In this document: positions 1-8,336 of the stretch, one piece after another
Layout of the letters: each line of letters starts with the position of its first letter
Numbering within the stretch: position 1 is the stretch's first letter
NCBI RefSeq assembly: GCF_008923185.1
Contig: NZ_WBMT01000011.1
Location: 124,001-188,000, forward strand
DNA: 64,000 nt
Reading direction: 5' to 3'
DNA from: Actinomadura rudentiformis
Lineage (GTDB): Bacteria; Actinomycetota; Actinomycetes; Streptosporangiales; Streptosporangiaceae
The notes under the pieces: generated by a model
Told to the model about the DNA's origin: nothing
The model's database searches: none
The model's input: only the letters and a program-made list of their open reading frames with translations
Made by a program: the position numbers and the translations under genes

Positions 1-1664
1 GGGTGCCACGGCTGCACGATCAGGCCGTTCCTCGTCACCGACCGCTTCTTGTCCAGCTTGCGCAGTGACAGCACCTGCCAGCCGGCGGTCAACTGGGTGG
101 CCCTGCCGCCGGGGGCGACGTCCTCAAGGCGCACGGTGAGCTGGCCGTCCTTGGCCGCGGTCGAAACGTTGAGGTGCGCCGAAACCGGTCCGGCCAGCCG
201 CAGCGCTTTCCTCACCGGGATGTCGTAGACCAGCCCCAGCCTGTCGTTCTCGGAGTTGTCGGTCTCGCACCCGGTGCCGAAGAGACCGGCCAGGCCCGCG
301 GTCCACTGGCTGGTGGAACGTGTGCACAGGCCGGACAGCGGCGTCCACGGCGCAAGATCGGGTCCGCCGGACGCGGCGCCCGTGGTGAGCCTCCCCGGGC
401 GGCCGGGCGCGGCGTTCCCCGCGAGGCGCAGCGCCTGGTAGCCCGTACGCGCCGGTGGCCACTGCGCGGCGGCAGGCCACGTGCCCGAGCCGTTCTCGTA
501 GTACCGGACCGGGGGGAGCGCTTCCAGCGCCGGATCGGCGACGTCCCGCAGGTACCGGTCGTACCAGCGCAGCATCAGCTCGGGCAGTTGCGGACCGGGC
601 TGGGAGATCGTGCCGGGCATCGTACGGCCGAGCGCGGGCCCGGCGGCCTGGAGGTGGGTCCACGGCCCGTACAGGAACTTGGCGGGTACGCGGCGTGCGA
701 GACGCTGGTAGAGCATGGGCTCGCCGCGCTGGAAGATGTCGAACTGCCCGCCTACGACGAACGCCGGCACGTTGACCTTGTCCACCACGGTGAGCGGGGA
801 ACGCGTCCGGTAGAACGGCCCGTCGAACGCCCTGTCGCCGCCGGACAGCGCGCTGAACAACATCGTGAGCTGGAACTCCCCGATGTTGCCCACGTGGTCC
901 TGCAACGCTCTGAGCGCACCGGTCGGATCGGAGCCGGTATAGGTCGGTGGGAGCACGCTGAGGCCCGCGACGGCGCCGAGCCAGAGCGGCATGAAGCCGA
1001 GGTCGATCTGGCCGCCGCTGCCGACCACGTCGCGGTAGGCGTCGCCCATCGGCACGACCGGGAAGATCGCCCTGAGTCCCTTCGGACGCTGCGCGGCTGT
1101 CAGGATCTGGTTGAGGCCGCCGTACGACGCGCCGTACAGGCCGACCTTGCCGTTGCTCCAGGGGCGCCTGGCCGACGACGCCCATTCGACGATCTCCTTG
1201 CCGTCGCGCTGCTCGCGCGGGTTCATCGCCTGCCACTTGCCGGGCGAGCCGCCGGTGCCGCGCACGTCCATGACGACCTGCACGTAGCCACGCTCGACCA
1301 GGTATGCGCTGGTCATGTTCGCCCCCGGCACCGCTTTGTTGTACGGGGTCTGGCTGACGATGACCGGGAACCTCCCCGGAACGGCCTTGCCGCCGCGGGC
1401 CGGCCGGTAGACGTCGGCCAGCAGCCTGACGCCGTCGCTCATCTTCACCCTGACGTCGCGTTCGACGACGACGTCGTACGTGGCAGGGCGGGCGCCCGCG
1501 GCCAACGCTGAGGGGAACGTCGCCGGGGGGACCTGCGAGGGAAGGGCCTGGGCTGGAGGGGCCTGAGTCGAAAGGGCCTGCGCTGGAAGGGCCGTGCCCG
1601 TGAGTCCCGCGAGGGAGAGGGCGGCGACCGCGGGTGGAGCGGTCCAGCGCAGGGAGCGGCGCAT
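1..1664 (-). CDS. CocE/NonD-type (S15) secreted hydrolase, 3' end beyond window
   Basis: The 554 visible codons read from an ATG preceded by GGAGGT, followed by a Sec-type signal peptide (about residues 1-30, Arg-rich start, hydrophobic core, ALPAQA). The alpha/beta-hydrolase core follows: SDGVRLLADVYRP near residue 85, the oxyanion stretch DVRGTGGSPG near 140, and the nucleophile elbow GLYGASYGG with Ser180. Downstream comes the jelly-roll C-terminal domain (ARLNVS/QLTVRLEDV-like strands). This order is that of the X-Pro dipeptidyl-peptidase/CocE/NonD family, secreted serine hydrolases that cleave acyl or peptidyl bonds; the substrate cannot be told. The stop codon lies left of position 1. 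It is divergent from the lipoprotein gene at 1809. Confidence 0.85.
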   Translation of the reverse strand, partial: MRRSLRWTAPPAVAALSLAGLTGTALPAQALSTQAPPAQALPSQVPPATFPSALAAGARPATYDVVVERDVRVKMSDGVRLLADVYRPARGGKAVPGRFPVIVSQTPYNKAVPGANMTSAYLVERGYVQVVMDVRGTGGSPGKWQAMNPREQRDGKEIVEWASSARRPWSNGKVGLYGASYGGLNQILTAAQRPKGLRAIFPVVPMGDAYRDVVGSGGQIDLGFMPLWLGAVAGLSVLPPTYTGSDPTGALRALQDHVGNIGEFQLTMLFSALSGGDRAFDGPFYRTRSPLTVVDKVNVPAFVVGGQFDIFQRGEPMLYQRLARRVPAKFLYGPWTHLQAAGPALGRTMPGTISQPGPQLPELMLRWYDRYLRDVADPALEALPPVRYYENGSGTWPAAAQWPPARTGYQALRLAGNAAPGRPGRLTTGAASGGPDLAPWTPLSGLCTRSTSQWTAGLAGLFGTGCETDNSENDRLGLVYDIPVRKALRLAGPVSAHLNVSTAAKDGQLTVRLEDVAPGGRATQLTAGWQVLSLRKLDKKRSVTRNGLIVQPWH

Positions 1665-1685
1665 GCGGATACCTCCGGAGTTGGC

Positions 1686-1697
1686 TACCGGTCGGTA
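1686..1697. promoter_or_regulatory. TACCG-GT-CGGTA dyad in a divergent promoter region
   Basis: Perfect 5-bp arms around a 2-bp centre, 22 bp upstream of the hydrolase start and inside the 144-bp divergent intergenic region (1665-1808). The spacing is like that of small TetR-type operators. No regulator gene is adjacent, so this is only a candidate site. Confidence 0.3.
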
Positions 1698-1808
1698 ATG
1701 TAACGGATCACTTACTGCCGCACAGTACTGGACGGACACTCCAGTAACACCGGTGACTTCCGTAACAAGAGACGCACATGTCTCCCCTTTTCGGCAGAAT
1801 GCTAGCCC

Positions 1809-3356
1809 GTGCGCGTACTTCGGGGGATCACCAACTGGACCGTGCTCGCCGTGCTTCCCGTGCTCCTTCTCGCCGCATGCGCGTTCGGGAGTGACGACGG
1901 CGGTCGGCGTGGCGGGGGAGCGGGCGGCGGCGGCTCGGCGAGGCCGGGCGTGGCGGCTTCGCCCAAGGTCACCGACACCGTCGCGGAGAACGCGCGGCCC
2001 GGCACGCCGGACTGGCGGCTGCGCAAGCGCGGCCGGGCGGACGAGATCGAGGGCTACGCGGACCGGGTGAGCGTGCTCCCCGGTGAGAGCTTCCGGCTGT
2101 TCGTGTCGACGACGACCAAGGGCTTCAAGGCCGAGGCGTTCCGGGTCGGCTGGTACGGCGGAGCCCAGGCGCGCAAGCTCTGGGAGTCGCCCCGCCAGCC
2201 CGGGGTCCGCCAGGCCTACCCCAAGGTGAGCAACCAGAACTACACGGTGACCGCGCCGTGGAAGCCGTCCCTCACGGTCACCACCACGGACTGGCCCGAG
2301 GGGGTCTACTTGCTGCGGCTCACCGCCGACTCGGGCGCCCAACGGTACGTACCGCTGACGCTGCGTTCGCGTGATGCCACCGGACGGCTGGTCATCCTCA
2401 ACGCCACCACCACCTGGCAGGCGTACAACATGTGGGGCGGCCACAACCTCTACAACGGGCCGAGCGGCTACAGCGACCGGTCGCGCGCGGTCAGCTTCGA
2501 CCGGCCCTACGACAAGGACGGCACCGGCAAGTTCATGGGCTACGAGCATCCGGCGATCGTCCTTGCGGAGAAGACCGGGAAGCAGCTGGCATACGCGACG
2601 GACAACGATCTGCACGCGAGCCCGGACGTCCTCAAGGGCGCGCGGGGGCTGGTCACGCTCGGGCACGACGAGTACTGGTCCACCAACATGCGCACGAACG
2701 TCACCAAGGCACGCGACAGCGGAGTCAACGTCGCGTTCCTCGGCGCCAACGCGGTCAACCGGCACATCCGGTTCGGCCCCACCAAGCTCGGCCCCGACCG
2801 CCTGGTGACCTGCTACAAGGACTCCTCCGAGGATCCGGTCGCCAAGACCGATCCTAAGGAGTCCACGCAGGACTGGCGGCTGCCGCCCGTACCGCGTCCC
2901 GAGAGCGACCTCATCGGGATCATGTACAACTGCTTCCCGGCGGCCGGCTCGTTCACCGTCCGGCGTCCGAGCAGCTGGCTCTTCCGCGGCACCGGCGTGC
3001 GCAAGGGCACGGCCTTCCCCGGCCTGATCGGCCCGGAGACCGACGCGATCAACCCGATCGGCCCGACCCCGCGGCCGATCGAGGTGCTGGCCCACTCGCC
3101 GATCGACTGCGGCGGCATCCCCAAGACCGCGGACGCCACGTACTACACGACCAAGAGCGGGTCGGGCGTCGTCGCCACCGGCACCATGCGCTGGGTCTGT
3201 GCGATGCGCGGGCCCAAGTGCGGGCACGGCGTCACCGAGGCGGGGCGGCGCTTCGTGACGAAGGCGACCGAGAACCTCCTGGTGGCGATGGCGGCCGGCC
3301 CTCTTGGCAACGCCTATCCCGTCAAGGACAACCTGCGCGAGTTCACCGGTTCGTGA
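1809..3356 (+). CDS. Lipoprotein with N,N-dimethylformamidase-beta-like domain
   Basis: 515 aa from a GTG start. The N-terminus is a lipoprotein signal: hydrophobic VLAVLPVLLLAAC with the lipobox Cys at about residue 24, then a Gly/Ser-rich linker. Residues about 80-180 look like a beta-rich sandwich. From about 195 onward comes the domain seen in the beta subunit of N,N-dimethylformamidase and its relatives (TTTWQAYNMWGG, GHDEYWSTNMR, NVAFLGANAVNRHIRF). The family is widespread as uncharacterised actinobacterial extracellular proteins; a real amidase role is not shown here. A monocistronic gene facing away from the S15 hydrolase. Confidence 0.75.
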   Translation: MRVLRGITNWTVLAVLPVLLLAACAFGSDDGGRRGGGAGGGGSARPGVAASPKVTDTVAENARPGTPDWRLRKRGRADEIEGYADRVSVLPGESFRLFVSTTTKGFKAEAFRVGWYGGAQARKLWESPRQPGVRQAYPKVSNQNYTVTAPWKPSLTVTTTDWPEGVYLLRLTADSGAQRYVPLTLRSRDATGRLVILNATTTWQAYNMWGGHNLYNGPSGYSDRSRAVSFDRPYDKDGTGKFMGYEHPAIVLAEKTGKQLAYATDNDLHASPDVLKGARGLVTLGHDEYWSTNMRTNVTKARDSGVNVAFLGANAVNRHIRFGPTKLGPDRLVTCYKDSSEDPVAKTDPKESTQDWRLPPVPRPESDLIGIMYNCFPAAGSFTVRRPSSWLFRGTGVRKGTAFPGLIGPETDAINPIGPTPRPIEVLAHSPIDCGGIPKTADATYYTTKSGSGVVATGTMRWVCAMRGPKCGHGVTEAGRRFVTKATENLLVAMAAGPLGNAYPVKDNLREFTGS

Positions 3357-3371
3357 AGGCTCGCTAGGGCT

Positions 3372-3391
3372 TCTCCACCCCCGGGTGGAGA
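3372..3391. promoter_or_regulatory. TCTCCACC/GGTGGAGA dyad upstream of kinase gene
   Basis: Perfect 8-bp arms with a 4-bp centre (CCCG), 16 bp after the lipoprotein stop and 60 bp before the sensor kinase. It could be a terminator hairpin for the upstream gene (no T-run follows) or the binding site of the response regulator encoded two genes downstream. NarL/DesR-type regulators commonly autoregulate through such dyads. Confidence 0.35.
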
Positions 3392-3450
3392 GTCCTCTGT
3401 CCTGCCTGGCACCGATCCGCTGGAGGGGCCGCGTCGGTTAGCGTCGTCGC

Positions 3451-4620
3451 GTGATGTTCGAGCGGTTCCGCCAAGACCCCGGGTGGCTAAGCCTGCTGGT
3501 CAAAGCCGGGGGGTTGACCTGGGGCCTCGTGGCGTACATCCGCGACCTGGTCCAGTCCGAACCCAGGCCCGCCCTGCAGGGTGAAGGCCTGCTGGTGGTC
3601 GTGCTGAACATCGTCGCCTTCGCATCCCTGAGCGCGGGCATCTGGCTTACCCGCTCGCGGCGTGACGTGCGGCTCGCGCGTGCGGGGCGGGGGCCGCGAT
3701 GGCGGGAAGGGACGGTCCTGCTGCTGGTCTCGGTGGGGTCGTCGTTGTGGTTGTACGACCTGTCGGCCCGGGAGAACGGTGGGTTCGTCTTCGCCCTGAT
3801 CGCCATCTGGGTGTTGCTCAACCACCTGCCGATCCGATGGGGGGTGGCACTGGCCGCGGTGACCGTGGCGGCGGTGGGGCTGATCGGCTGGGACGTCCTG
3901 ACCGGGGGCTCGGACTTCGGGCTCATGGCGGCGTTCGTCGCGGTGGCGCTGGGGGCGATGGCGAGCCGGCAGCTTGTGCTCTCGCAGCAGGCGGCCAAGC
4001 GCGCGGAGGCCGACACGCTGATCCTGGCCGAGCGGTCGCACATCGCCCGTGAGATCCACGACATCCTGGCGCACTCGTTGTCCGCGCAGATCGTCCATCT
4101 GGAAGGCGCGCGGATGTTGCTGGCGCGCGACGGCGACCGCGTTCAGGCGCTGGACCGGGTCGAACGCGCGCAACGGCTGGCCCGCTCGGGCCTGGAGGAG
4201 ACGCGGCGCGCGCTGGCGACCCTGCGCGGCGACGCGCTCCAGCCCGAGGAGGCACTGACGGAGCTGGCCGAGGAGTTCAGGGCCAGTACGGGCCGTCCGT
4301 GCGAGACCGAGGTGTCGGGCAAACCGCGCGAGCTCTCCCCGCAGGCCGGGCTGGCCGTGATCCGCACGGCGCAGGAGGCGCTGACGAACGTCCGCAAGCA
4401 CGCACCTGGTGCCCGCGTGCGTGTGCGCCTCGCCTATCTCGACGAGCGGGTGGAGCTGGAGGTCACCGACACGGGCGGCACCGAGAAGGCGATCGCGGCG
4501 GACCTGGGCGGCGGGTACGGACTGGTGGGGATGCGTGAGCGCGCCGAGCTGATCGGTGGGAGCCTGGACACCGGTCCGCAGGGGAAGGGATTCCGAGTGT
4601 CGCTGCGAGTGCCCGCATGA
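3451..4620 (+). CDS. NarL-type sensor histidine kinase
   Basis: 389 aa, GTG start with an ATG as the next codon (either could be used). About five hydrophobic segments between residues 10 and 170 form the membrane sensor. The HisKA_3 dimerisation helix carries the phosphoacceptor in REIHDILAHS (His203). The HATPase domain follows with the N-box around QEALTNVRKHA and the G-box GGGYGLVGMRERAELIGG near the C-terminus. It would autophosphorylate and pass phosphate to the regulator encoded by the next gene, whose ATG overlaps its stop by four bases (ATGA). The signal is unknown; no transporter or other target gene sits beside the pair. Confidence 0.9.
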   Translation: MMFERFRQDPGWLSLLVKAGGLTWGLVAYIRDLVQSEPRPALQGEGLLVVVLNIVAFASLSAGIWLTRSRRDVRLARAGRGPRWREGTVLLLVSVGSSLWLYDLSARENGGFVFALIAIWVLLNHLPIRWGVALAAVTVAAVGLIGWDVLTGGSDFGLMAAFVAVALGAMASRQLVLSQQAAKRAEADTLILAERSHIAREIHDILAHSLSAQIVHLEGARMLLARDGDRVQALDRVERAQRLARSGLEETRRALATLRGDALQPEEALTELAEEFRASTGRPCETEVSGKPRELSPQAGLAVIRTAQEALTNVRKHAPGARVRVRLAYLDERVELEVTDTGGTEKAIAADLGGGYGLVGMRERAELIGGSLDTGPQGKGFRVSLRVPA

Positions 4621-5273
4621 GCGCCGCCAGGACGCGTGTGCTCGTCGTCGACGACCAGACGGTGGTCCGGGAGGGGCTGCTCCTGCTGCTGGACCTGCTG
4701 CCCGAGATCGACGTGGTCGGCTCCGCGGCCGACGGCGAGCAGGCGGTGGCCAAGGTGGCCGAGCTGTCGCCGGAGGTCGTGCTCATGGATCTGCGGATGC
4801 CCCGGGTCGACGGGGTCGAGGCGACCCGGCGGATCAAGGCCGCGCATCCGGAGGTGGAGATCGTCGTGCTCACCACGTACGCCGACGATGAGTCCATCTT
4901 CGCGGCGCTGCGCGCCGGGGCCCGCGGCTACCTCACCAAGGACGCCGGGGCCGAGCAGATCGCCGCGGCCGTCGAGACCGTGCGCAACGGCTCGTCCCTG
5001 CTCGACCCGGCGGTGCAGCGCCGGCTGGTCGAGGCCGTCGCGGCGGGCGAGAAGCCGCGACGGCACGGCGACCTGCCCGACGGGCTCACCCGCCGCGAGG
5101 CCGAGGTTCTCGCACTGATCGCTCAGGGCCGGTCCAACGCCGAGATCGCCGGCGACCTCTTCATCACCGAGGCGACCGTCAAGACCCACATCAACAACCT
5201 CTTCGCCAAGGCGGGGTTGCGGGACCGGGCGCAGGCCGTCACCTACGCCTTCCGCCACGGCCTCGCCGGTTGA
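4617..5273 (+). CDS. NarL/LuxR-type response regulator
   Basis: 218 aa. The receiver domain has the acidic pocket Asp12-Asp13, phosphoacceptor Asp58 in VLMDLRMP, and the conserved Lys in YLTKDAG near 108. A linker leads to a C-terminal LuxR helix-turn-helix beginning LTRREAEVLALIAQGRSN and containing TVKTHINNLFAK. Translationally coupled to the kinase by an ATGA overlap. Full length for the family. Likely target: its own promoter (dyad at 3372). Confidence 0.92.
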   Translation: MSAARTRVLVVDDQTVVREGLLLLLDLLPEIDVVGSAADGEQAVAKVAELSPEVVLMDLRMPRVDGVEATRRIKAAHPEVEIVVLTTYADDESIFAALRAGARGYLTKDAGAEQIAAAVETVRNGSSLLDPAVQRRLVEAVAAGEKPRRHGDLPDGLTRREAEVLALIAQGRSNAEIAGDLFITEATVKTHINNLFAKAGLRDRAQAVTYAFRHGLAG

Positions 5274-5367
5274 ATGGGCAATCAAATCCTTGCTAGTCAG
5301 AGATACATGTCAAGAACTTGTCAGGCCCTGTTGCGTCGGTGGGCATGATCGGGACTACGCTTGCGGC

Positions 5368-5985
5368 ATGCCGCCAACCGCAGATCGGCCCCCCGCACAT
5401 CTGACCGACGGTGACGACGACATGGGTGACGACGACATGTCCGCGCGGCTCCCGGCCACGGCCTGGGCGGTACTGGGGATCCTGTCCTTCGGCAAGGAGC
5501 TCACCGGCTACGAGGTCCGGCAATGGGCCGACCACGTCCTCCGGTTCTTCTACTGGAGCCCGGCGATGAGCCAGATCTACTCCGAGCTCAAGCGGCTCGA
5601 GCAGGTCGGCTACGCCGCCTCCCGCACGGTGACGGGCGACGACACCCGGACCAAACGCGTCTACACCATCACGGGCGCGGGCCGGAACGCGCTCTCCCGC
5701 TGGGTCGGGGGCGCACCCGTCGAACCGCCCGTCCTCAAGCACGGCGCGGCGCTGCGCGTGTGGCTCGGCCATCTGACCACACCCGAACGGCTGCGTCAGA
5801 TCGTGTCCCAGCACCGCGACAACGCCCAGCGACTGCATGACGAGGCCGAGTGTTCACGGCAGAGCGCCGCGGAGATGCCCGGCTGGGTCTATCCGGAGCT
5901 GGTCGCACGCTGGGCGGCCCGCTACTACGCGGCGGAACGCGACCTCGCCGAACGCATGCTCACCGACCTCGACGAGCTGCGCTGA
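5368..5985 (+). CDS. PadR-family transcriptional regulator
   Basis: 205 aa from ATG 5368; ATGs at 5422 and 5437 are possible later starts, and an upstream TTG at 5290 also keeps the frame open. The winged-helix begins at PATAWAVLGILSFGKELTGYEV and includes MSQIYSELKRLEQVGY (recognition helix) and the wing TKRVYTITGAGR. The C-terminal half is a long helical dimerisation region (PadR C-terminal/Vir domain). PadR proteins are mostly repressors of efflux or stress genes. No obvious partner gene adjoins it, so its target is unknown. Confidence 0.85.
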   Translation: MPPTADRPPAHLTDGDDDMGDDDMSARLPATAWAVLGILSFGKELTGYEVRQWADHVLRFFYWSPAMSQIYSELKRLEQVGYAASRTVTGDDTRTKRVYTITGAGRNALSRWVGGAPVEPPVLKHGAALRVWLGHLTTPERLRQIVSQHRDNAQRLHDEAECSRQSAAEMPGWVYPELVARWAARYYAAERDLAERMLTDLDELR

Positions 5986-6070
5986 TCGCGGCCCGCGCGG
6001 TCAACGTGGGGCAGGTACTCGGCAAGGGCTGGGTCAAGTCCGTCACCGTCCCGGAGTCGGCTGCTCACCA

Positions 6071-6086
6071 TGGGAAATGATTCCCG
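6071..6086. promoter_or_regulatory. GGGAA-ATGA-TTCCC dyad upstream of a small gene
   Basis: Perfect 5-bp arms about the core ATGA, 28 bp before the GTG at 6114. The AATGATT core is faintly like actinobacterial Fur/Zur boxes, but the flanks are GGG/CCC rather than A/T, so I call it only an operator candidate. Confidence 0.25.
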
Positions 6087-6113
6087 TCCGATGAGCCCCG
6101 AGAGGACGTTGGC

Positions 6114-6482
6114 GTGCCCAAGACCTGGATGATCGCGGACTACCTGCGGCCGTACGCCCAATGGCGCATCAACCGGGCCGAGGCGCGAGACGACGGGCGC
6201 AACGCCCGGGCCGCGATCGGCCTGATCGACGCCGCCGCCTACTGCCTGCAGAAGGATGACAGCGAGCGCGTCATCGTCCGCATGGCCATCGCGGGCTGCT
6301 TCGCCCTCGGCCGGTTCAACCCGGGCGCGGAGGGCGAGCGCATCGTCCGTTCCTGGCACTACGAGGACCACCGTGGCAGCCCCGCCGAGCTCCTGGAGGC
6401 GCTGGCCGCCGCGGCCGAACGGGGACTCCAGCCGGTGAAGGCGCGACCCGGCCTCCCACGCCCCCGCGTCGGCGCCGGTTAA
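6114..6482 (+). CDS. Hypothetical protein, 122 aa
   Basis: Starts at GTG with AGAGGA nine bases upstream. Soluble, mostly helical by eye, no membrane segment or signal peptide. The features seen are an amphipathic middle (IGLIDAAAYCLQKDDSERVIVRMAIAG), a C-rich-free tail and a basic, Pro-rich C-terminus. I do not recognise the family. It lies alone between the PadR gene and the convergent thioredoxin-like gene, with a short dyad in its leader. Confidence 0.6.
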   Translation: MPKTWMIADYLRPYAQWRINRAEARDDGRNARAAIGLIDAAAYCLQKDDSERVIVRMAIAGCFALGRFNPGAEGERIVRSWHYEDHRGSPAELLEALAAAAERGLQPVKARPGLPRPRVGAG

Positions 6483-6508
6483 CTGTACTGGCCTGAGAGG
6501 GTGGGACC

Positions 6509-7075
6509 TCAGCCAGGCTCGTTGCCCGGCTTCCACTTGATGCCGCAGCCGACGCTGGGCGTGTGCGGCTCGGGTACGGTCCCGCCCGCCAGCACGTGAT
6601 CGAGCGCCGCCCGGAGCGAGGAGCCGTCGGCGGGCAGATCGTTGCGCGGCCGGGCACCGTCGAACTCGCCGCGGTAGGCCAGCCGCCGTTCCGCGTCGTA
6701 CAGGAAGAAGTCCGGCGTGCACGCCGCCCGGTAGGCCCGCGCGACCTCCTGCGACTCGTCGACGAGGTACGGGAAGCCGAACCCGGCCCGCTTGGCCTGC
6801 TCGCGCAGGTGATCGGCGCCGTCGTCGGGGTAGTTGACCACGTCGTTGCTGCAGATGGCGACGGTGGCGAGGCCGCGGGCCGCGTACTCGGCCGTCACCG
6901 CGCCGATGGCGTGCTCGACACGGCGTACGTACGGGCAGTGGTTCGACAGGAACACCACCAGCAGGGCGGGCGCGCCGGCGAAGTCCTCCGGCGAGACCTC
7001 GCCTCCGTCGATGGACGGCAGCGTGAACGAGGGTGCGGGCGTCCCGAGCGGGACCATGAACGAGGAGATCGCCAT
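6509..7075 (-). CDS. Thioredoxin-fold (AhpC/TSA-like) family protein
   Basis: 188 aa from the ATG at 7075, chosen because GGGGGAG lies about ten bases upstream and because it puts the typical start PLGTPAPSFTLPSIDGG at the N-terminus. The fold follows AhpC/TSA order: ALLVVFLSNHCPYVRR at about 40-55 with a single active-site Cys (NHCPYV, no resolving Cys in CxxC), CSNDVVNYPDDG, and the cis-Pro region ACTPDFFLYD. This one-Cys subgroup is common as uncharacterised thioredoxin family proteins; a peroxiredoxin-like reduction role is likely but not shown. Divergent from the ketosteroid isomerase gene, 82 bp apart. Confidence 0.82.
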   Translation of the reverse strand: MAISSFMVPLGTPAPSFTLPSIDGGEVSPEDFAGAPALLVVFLSNHCPYVRRVEHAIGAVTAEYAARGLATVAICSNDVVNYPDDGADHLREQAKRAGFGFPYLVDESQEVARAYRAACTPDFFLYDAERRLAYRGEFDGARPRNDLPADGSSLRAALDHVLAGGTVPEPHTPSVGCGIKWKPGNEPG

Positions 7076-7128
7076 GCGCCCATTCTCCCCCGGACGGCCG
7101 GGAGAGGGGTCACACGACCACTGGCTTG

Positions 7129-7146
7129 ACCAAGCGTTCGCTTGGT
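7129..7146. promoter_or_regulatory. ACCAAGCG-TT-CGCTTGGT operator-like palindrome
   Basis: An 18-bp perfect inverted repeat with 8-bp arms ends 11 bp before the isomerase ATG. A -35-like TTGACC (7126-7131) runs into it and a -10-like TAACGT follows, so a bound protein would block the promoter. CAAGC-type palindromes are typical for TetR-family repressors of lipid and steroid catabolism. No tetR gene is nearby in the window. Confidence 0.55.
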
Positions 7147-7157
7147 AACGTGAGGTC

Positions 7158-7526
7158 ATGCCGACTCAGGAGCACATGAAGGCCGTGTTGCAGGCGTACA
7201 TCGACGGCTTCAACGCCGGTGACCCAGCCGCGGTCTCGGGGTTGTTCGCGGACGACGCGGTGATCGAGGATCCGGTCGGGCAGCCGCAGATCCAGGGCCG
7301 CGCGGCGATCGACGAGTTCTACGTCAACGCCATCGGCTCGGGCGCCAAGCTGTCTCTCGACGCCCCGATCCGCGGCTCGCACGGGACGAGCGCGGCCATG
7401 GCCTTCACCGTGGACGTCCCGGCCATGGGCCTGCGCATCCGCGCCATCGACGTCATGACGTTCGGTGAGGACGGCAAGGTCACCAGGATGGAGGCCTTCT
7501 GGGGCCCGGACGACATGGAGCAATGA
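7158..7526 (+). CDS. Steroid delta-isomerase-like (SnoaL/NTF2 fold)
   Basis: 122 aa, a single NTF2-like cone domain. The start EHMKAVLQAYIDGFNAGD and ADDAVIEDPVG line up closely with bacterial 3-ketosteroid isomerase. Tyr14 and Asp38 fall at exactly the catalytic numbering of the Comamonas enzyme, and Asp98 in RAIDVMTF matches its oxyanion-hole Asp99. The expected reaction is shifting the delta-5 double bond of a 3-oxosteroid to delta-4, though many relatives act on other small molecules. No other steroid genes lie nearby. Expression is probably controlled through the palindrome at 7129-7146. Confidence 0.8.
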   Translation: MPTQEHMKAVLQAYIDGFNAGDPAAVSGLFADDAVIEDPVGQPQIQGRAAIDEFYVNAIGSGAKLSLDAPIRGSHGTSAAMAFTVDVPAMGLRIRAIDVMTFGEDGKVTRMEAFWGPDDMEQ

Positions 7527-7528
7527 CG

Positions 7529-8323
7529 TCAGACGGCGGGCAGGCGGCCGTGCTCCAGCGTGTAGGCCTGGGTGGCGAAGTCCCCGCCCTGAGGCTCGTC
7601 GCCGATGGTGAACGTCCCGGTGACCTCGACCGGCTGCGTCTCCGCGTCGTCCTGCGGCAGATAGCCGAGCTCGTCGCTCAGCTCCCAGAACCGCTGCGTG
7701 TTGGCGGAGACCGCGTACGCCGCCAGGAAGTCCGTCTCGACGGTCAGCGCCGCCCGGACGAAGCCCGCGCAGTCACGCGGGCTGAGCCAGGTCGCCAGGT
7801 GCCGCGCCTCGCTGGGCTCGACCTCGAAGCTGCCGATGCGCAGGCACACGACCTCCAGGCCGAACTTGTCCACGTACAACCGGCCGAGTGCCTCGACGGC
7901 CACCTTGCTCACCCCGTACAGCCCGTCCGGACGCGGCGGCATGTCTGCGGAGACCGTCTCGGCGGTGGGATAGCACCCGGTCAACCGGTTGCTGCTCGCC
8001 AGCACGACCCGCCGCACCCCGGTCCGGCGCGCGGCCTCCAGAACGTGCTGCGTGCCGAGGACGTTGCCCGTCAGCAGGTCCGCGAGCGGAGCCTCGTCGG
8101 GAACTCCCGCCAGATGGACGATCGCGTCGGCACCCGCGACGACCGGGATGAGGTCGTCGGGCCCGGCCACCTCGATCTGGTGCGCCTCCTCGTTCGGGCG
8201 CTCGGCGGTCATCGGCACGCGGTCGATGAGCACCAGCCGGCCGGTGTCCTCCCGGAGCGCCTCCCGCAAGGAGGACCCCACCTGGCCTGCGGCTCCCGTC
8301 ATCACGATCGTTCCCAGAGGCAT
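7529..8323 (-). CDS. Uronate-dehydrogenase-like NAD-dependent SDR
   Basis: 264 aa from the ATG at 8323, which places the nucleotide-binding TGAAGQVG at residues 9-16. The extended-SDR catalytic pair is Tyr136 and Lys140 in YGVSK, the same numbering as Agrobacterium uronate dehydrogenase. That enzyme's other signatures are also present: SSN near 111, PRPDGLYGVSK, RIGS and the HLATW segment. Expected reaction: NAD-dependent oxidation of a hexuronate to the aldarolactone in the cytosol. Substrate identity is inferred; a generic epimerase/dehydratase-fold reductase is the alternative. Ends two bases after the convergent isomerase gene. Confidence 0.75.
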   Translation of the reverse strand: MPLGTIVMTGAAGQVGSSLREALREDTGRLVLIDRVPMTAERPNEEAHQIEVAGPDDLIPVVAGADAIVHLAGVPDEAPLADLLTGNVLGTQHVLEAARRTGVRRVVLASSNRLTGCYPTAETVSADMPPRPDGLYGVSKVAVEALGRLYVDKFGLEVVCLRIGSFEVEPSEARHLATWLSPRDCAGFVRAALTVETDFLAAYAVSANTQRFWELSDELGYLPQDDAETQPVEVTGTFTIGDEPQGGDFATQAYTLEHGRLPAV

Positions 8324-8336
8324 GCACCGCAGTGTG

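Noticed and set aside
174..1511. A 445-codon plus-strand frame across the S15 hydrolase gene.
   Set aside because: The minus strand reads a continuous hydrolase with signal peptide, ribosome site and active-site motif; the plus frame is its shadow.
6071..6086. A Zur or Fur box.
   Set aside because: The core AATGATT fits loosely but the flanks are GGG/CCC and symmetry is even rather than odd; the downstream gene has no metal link.
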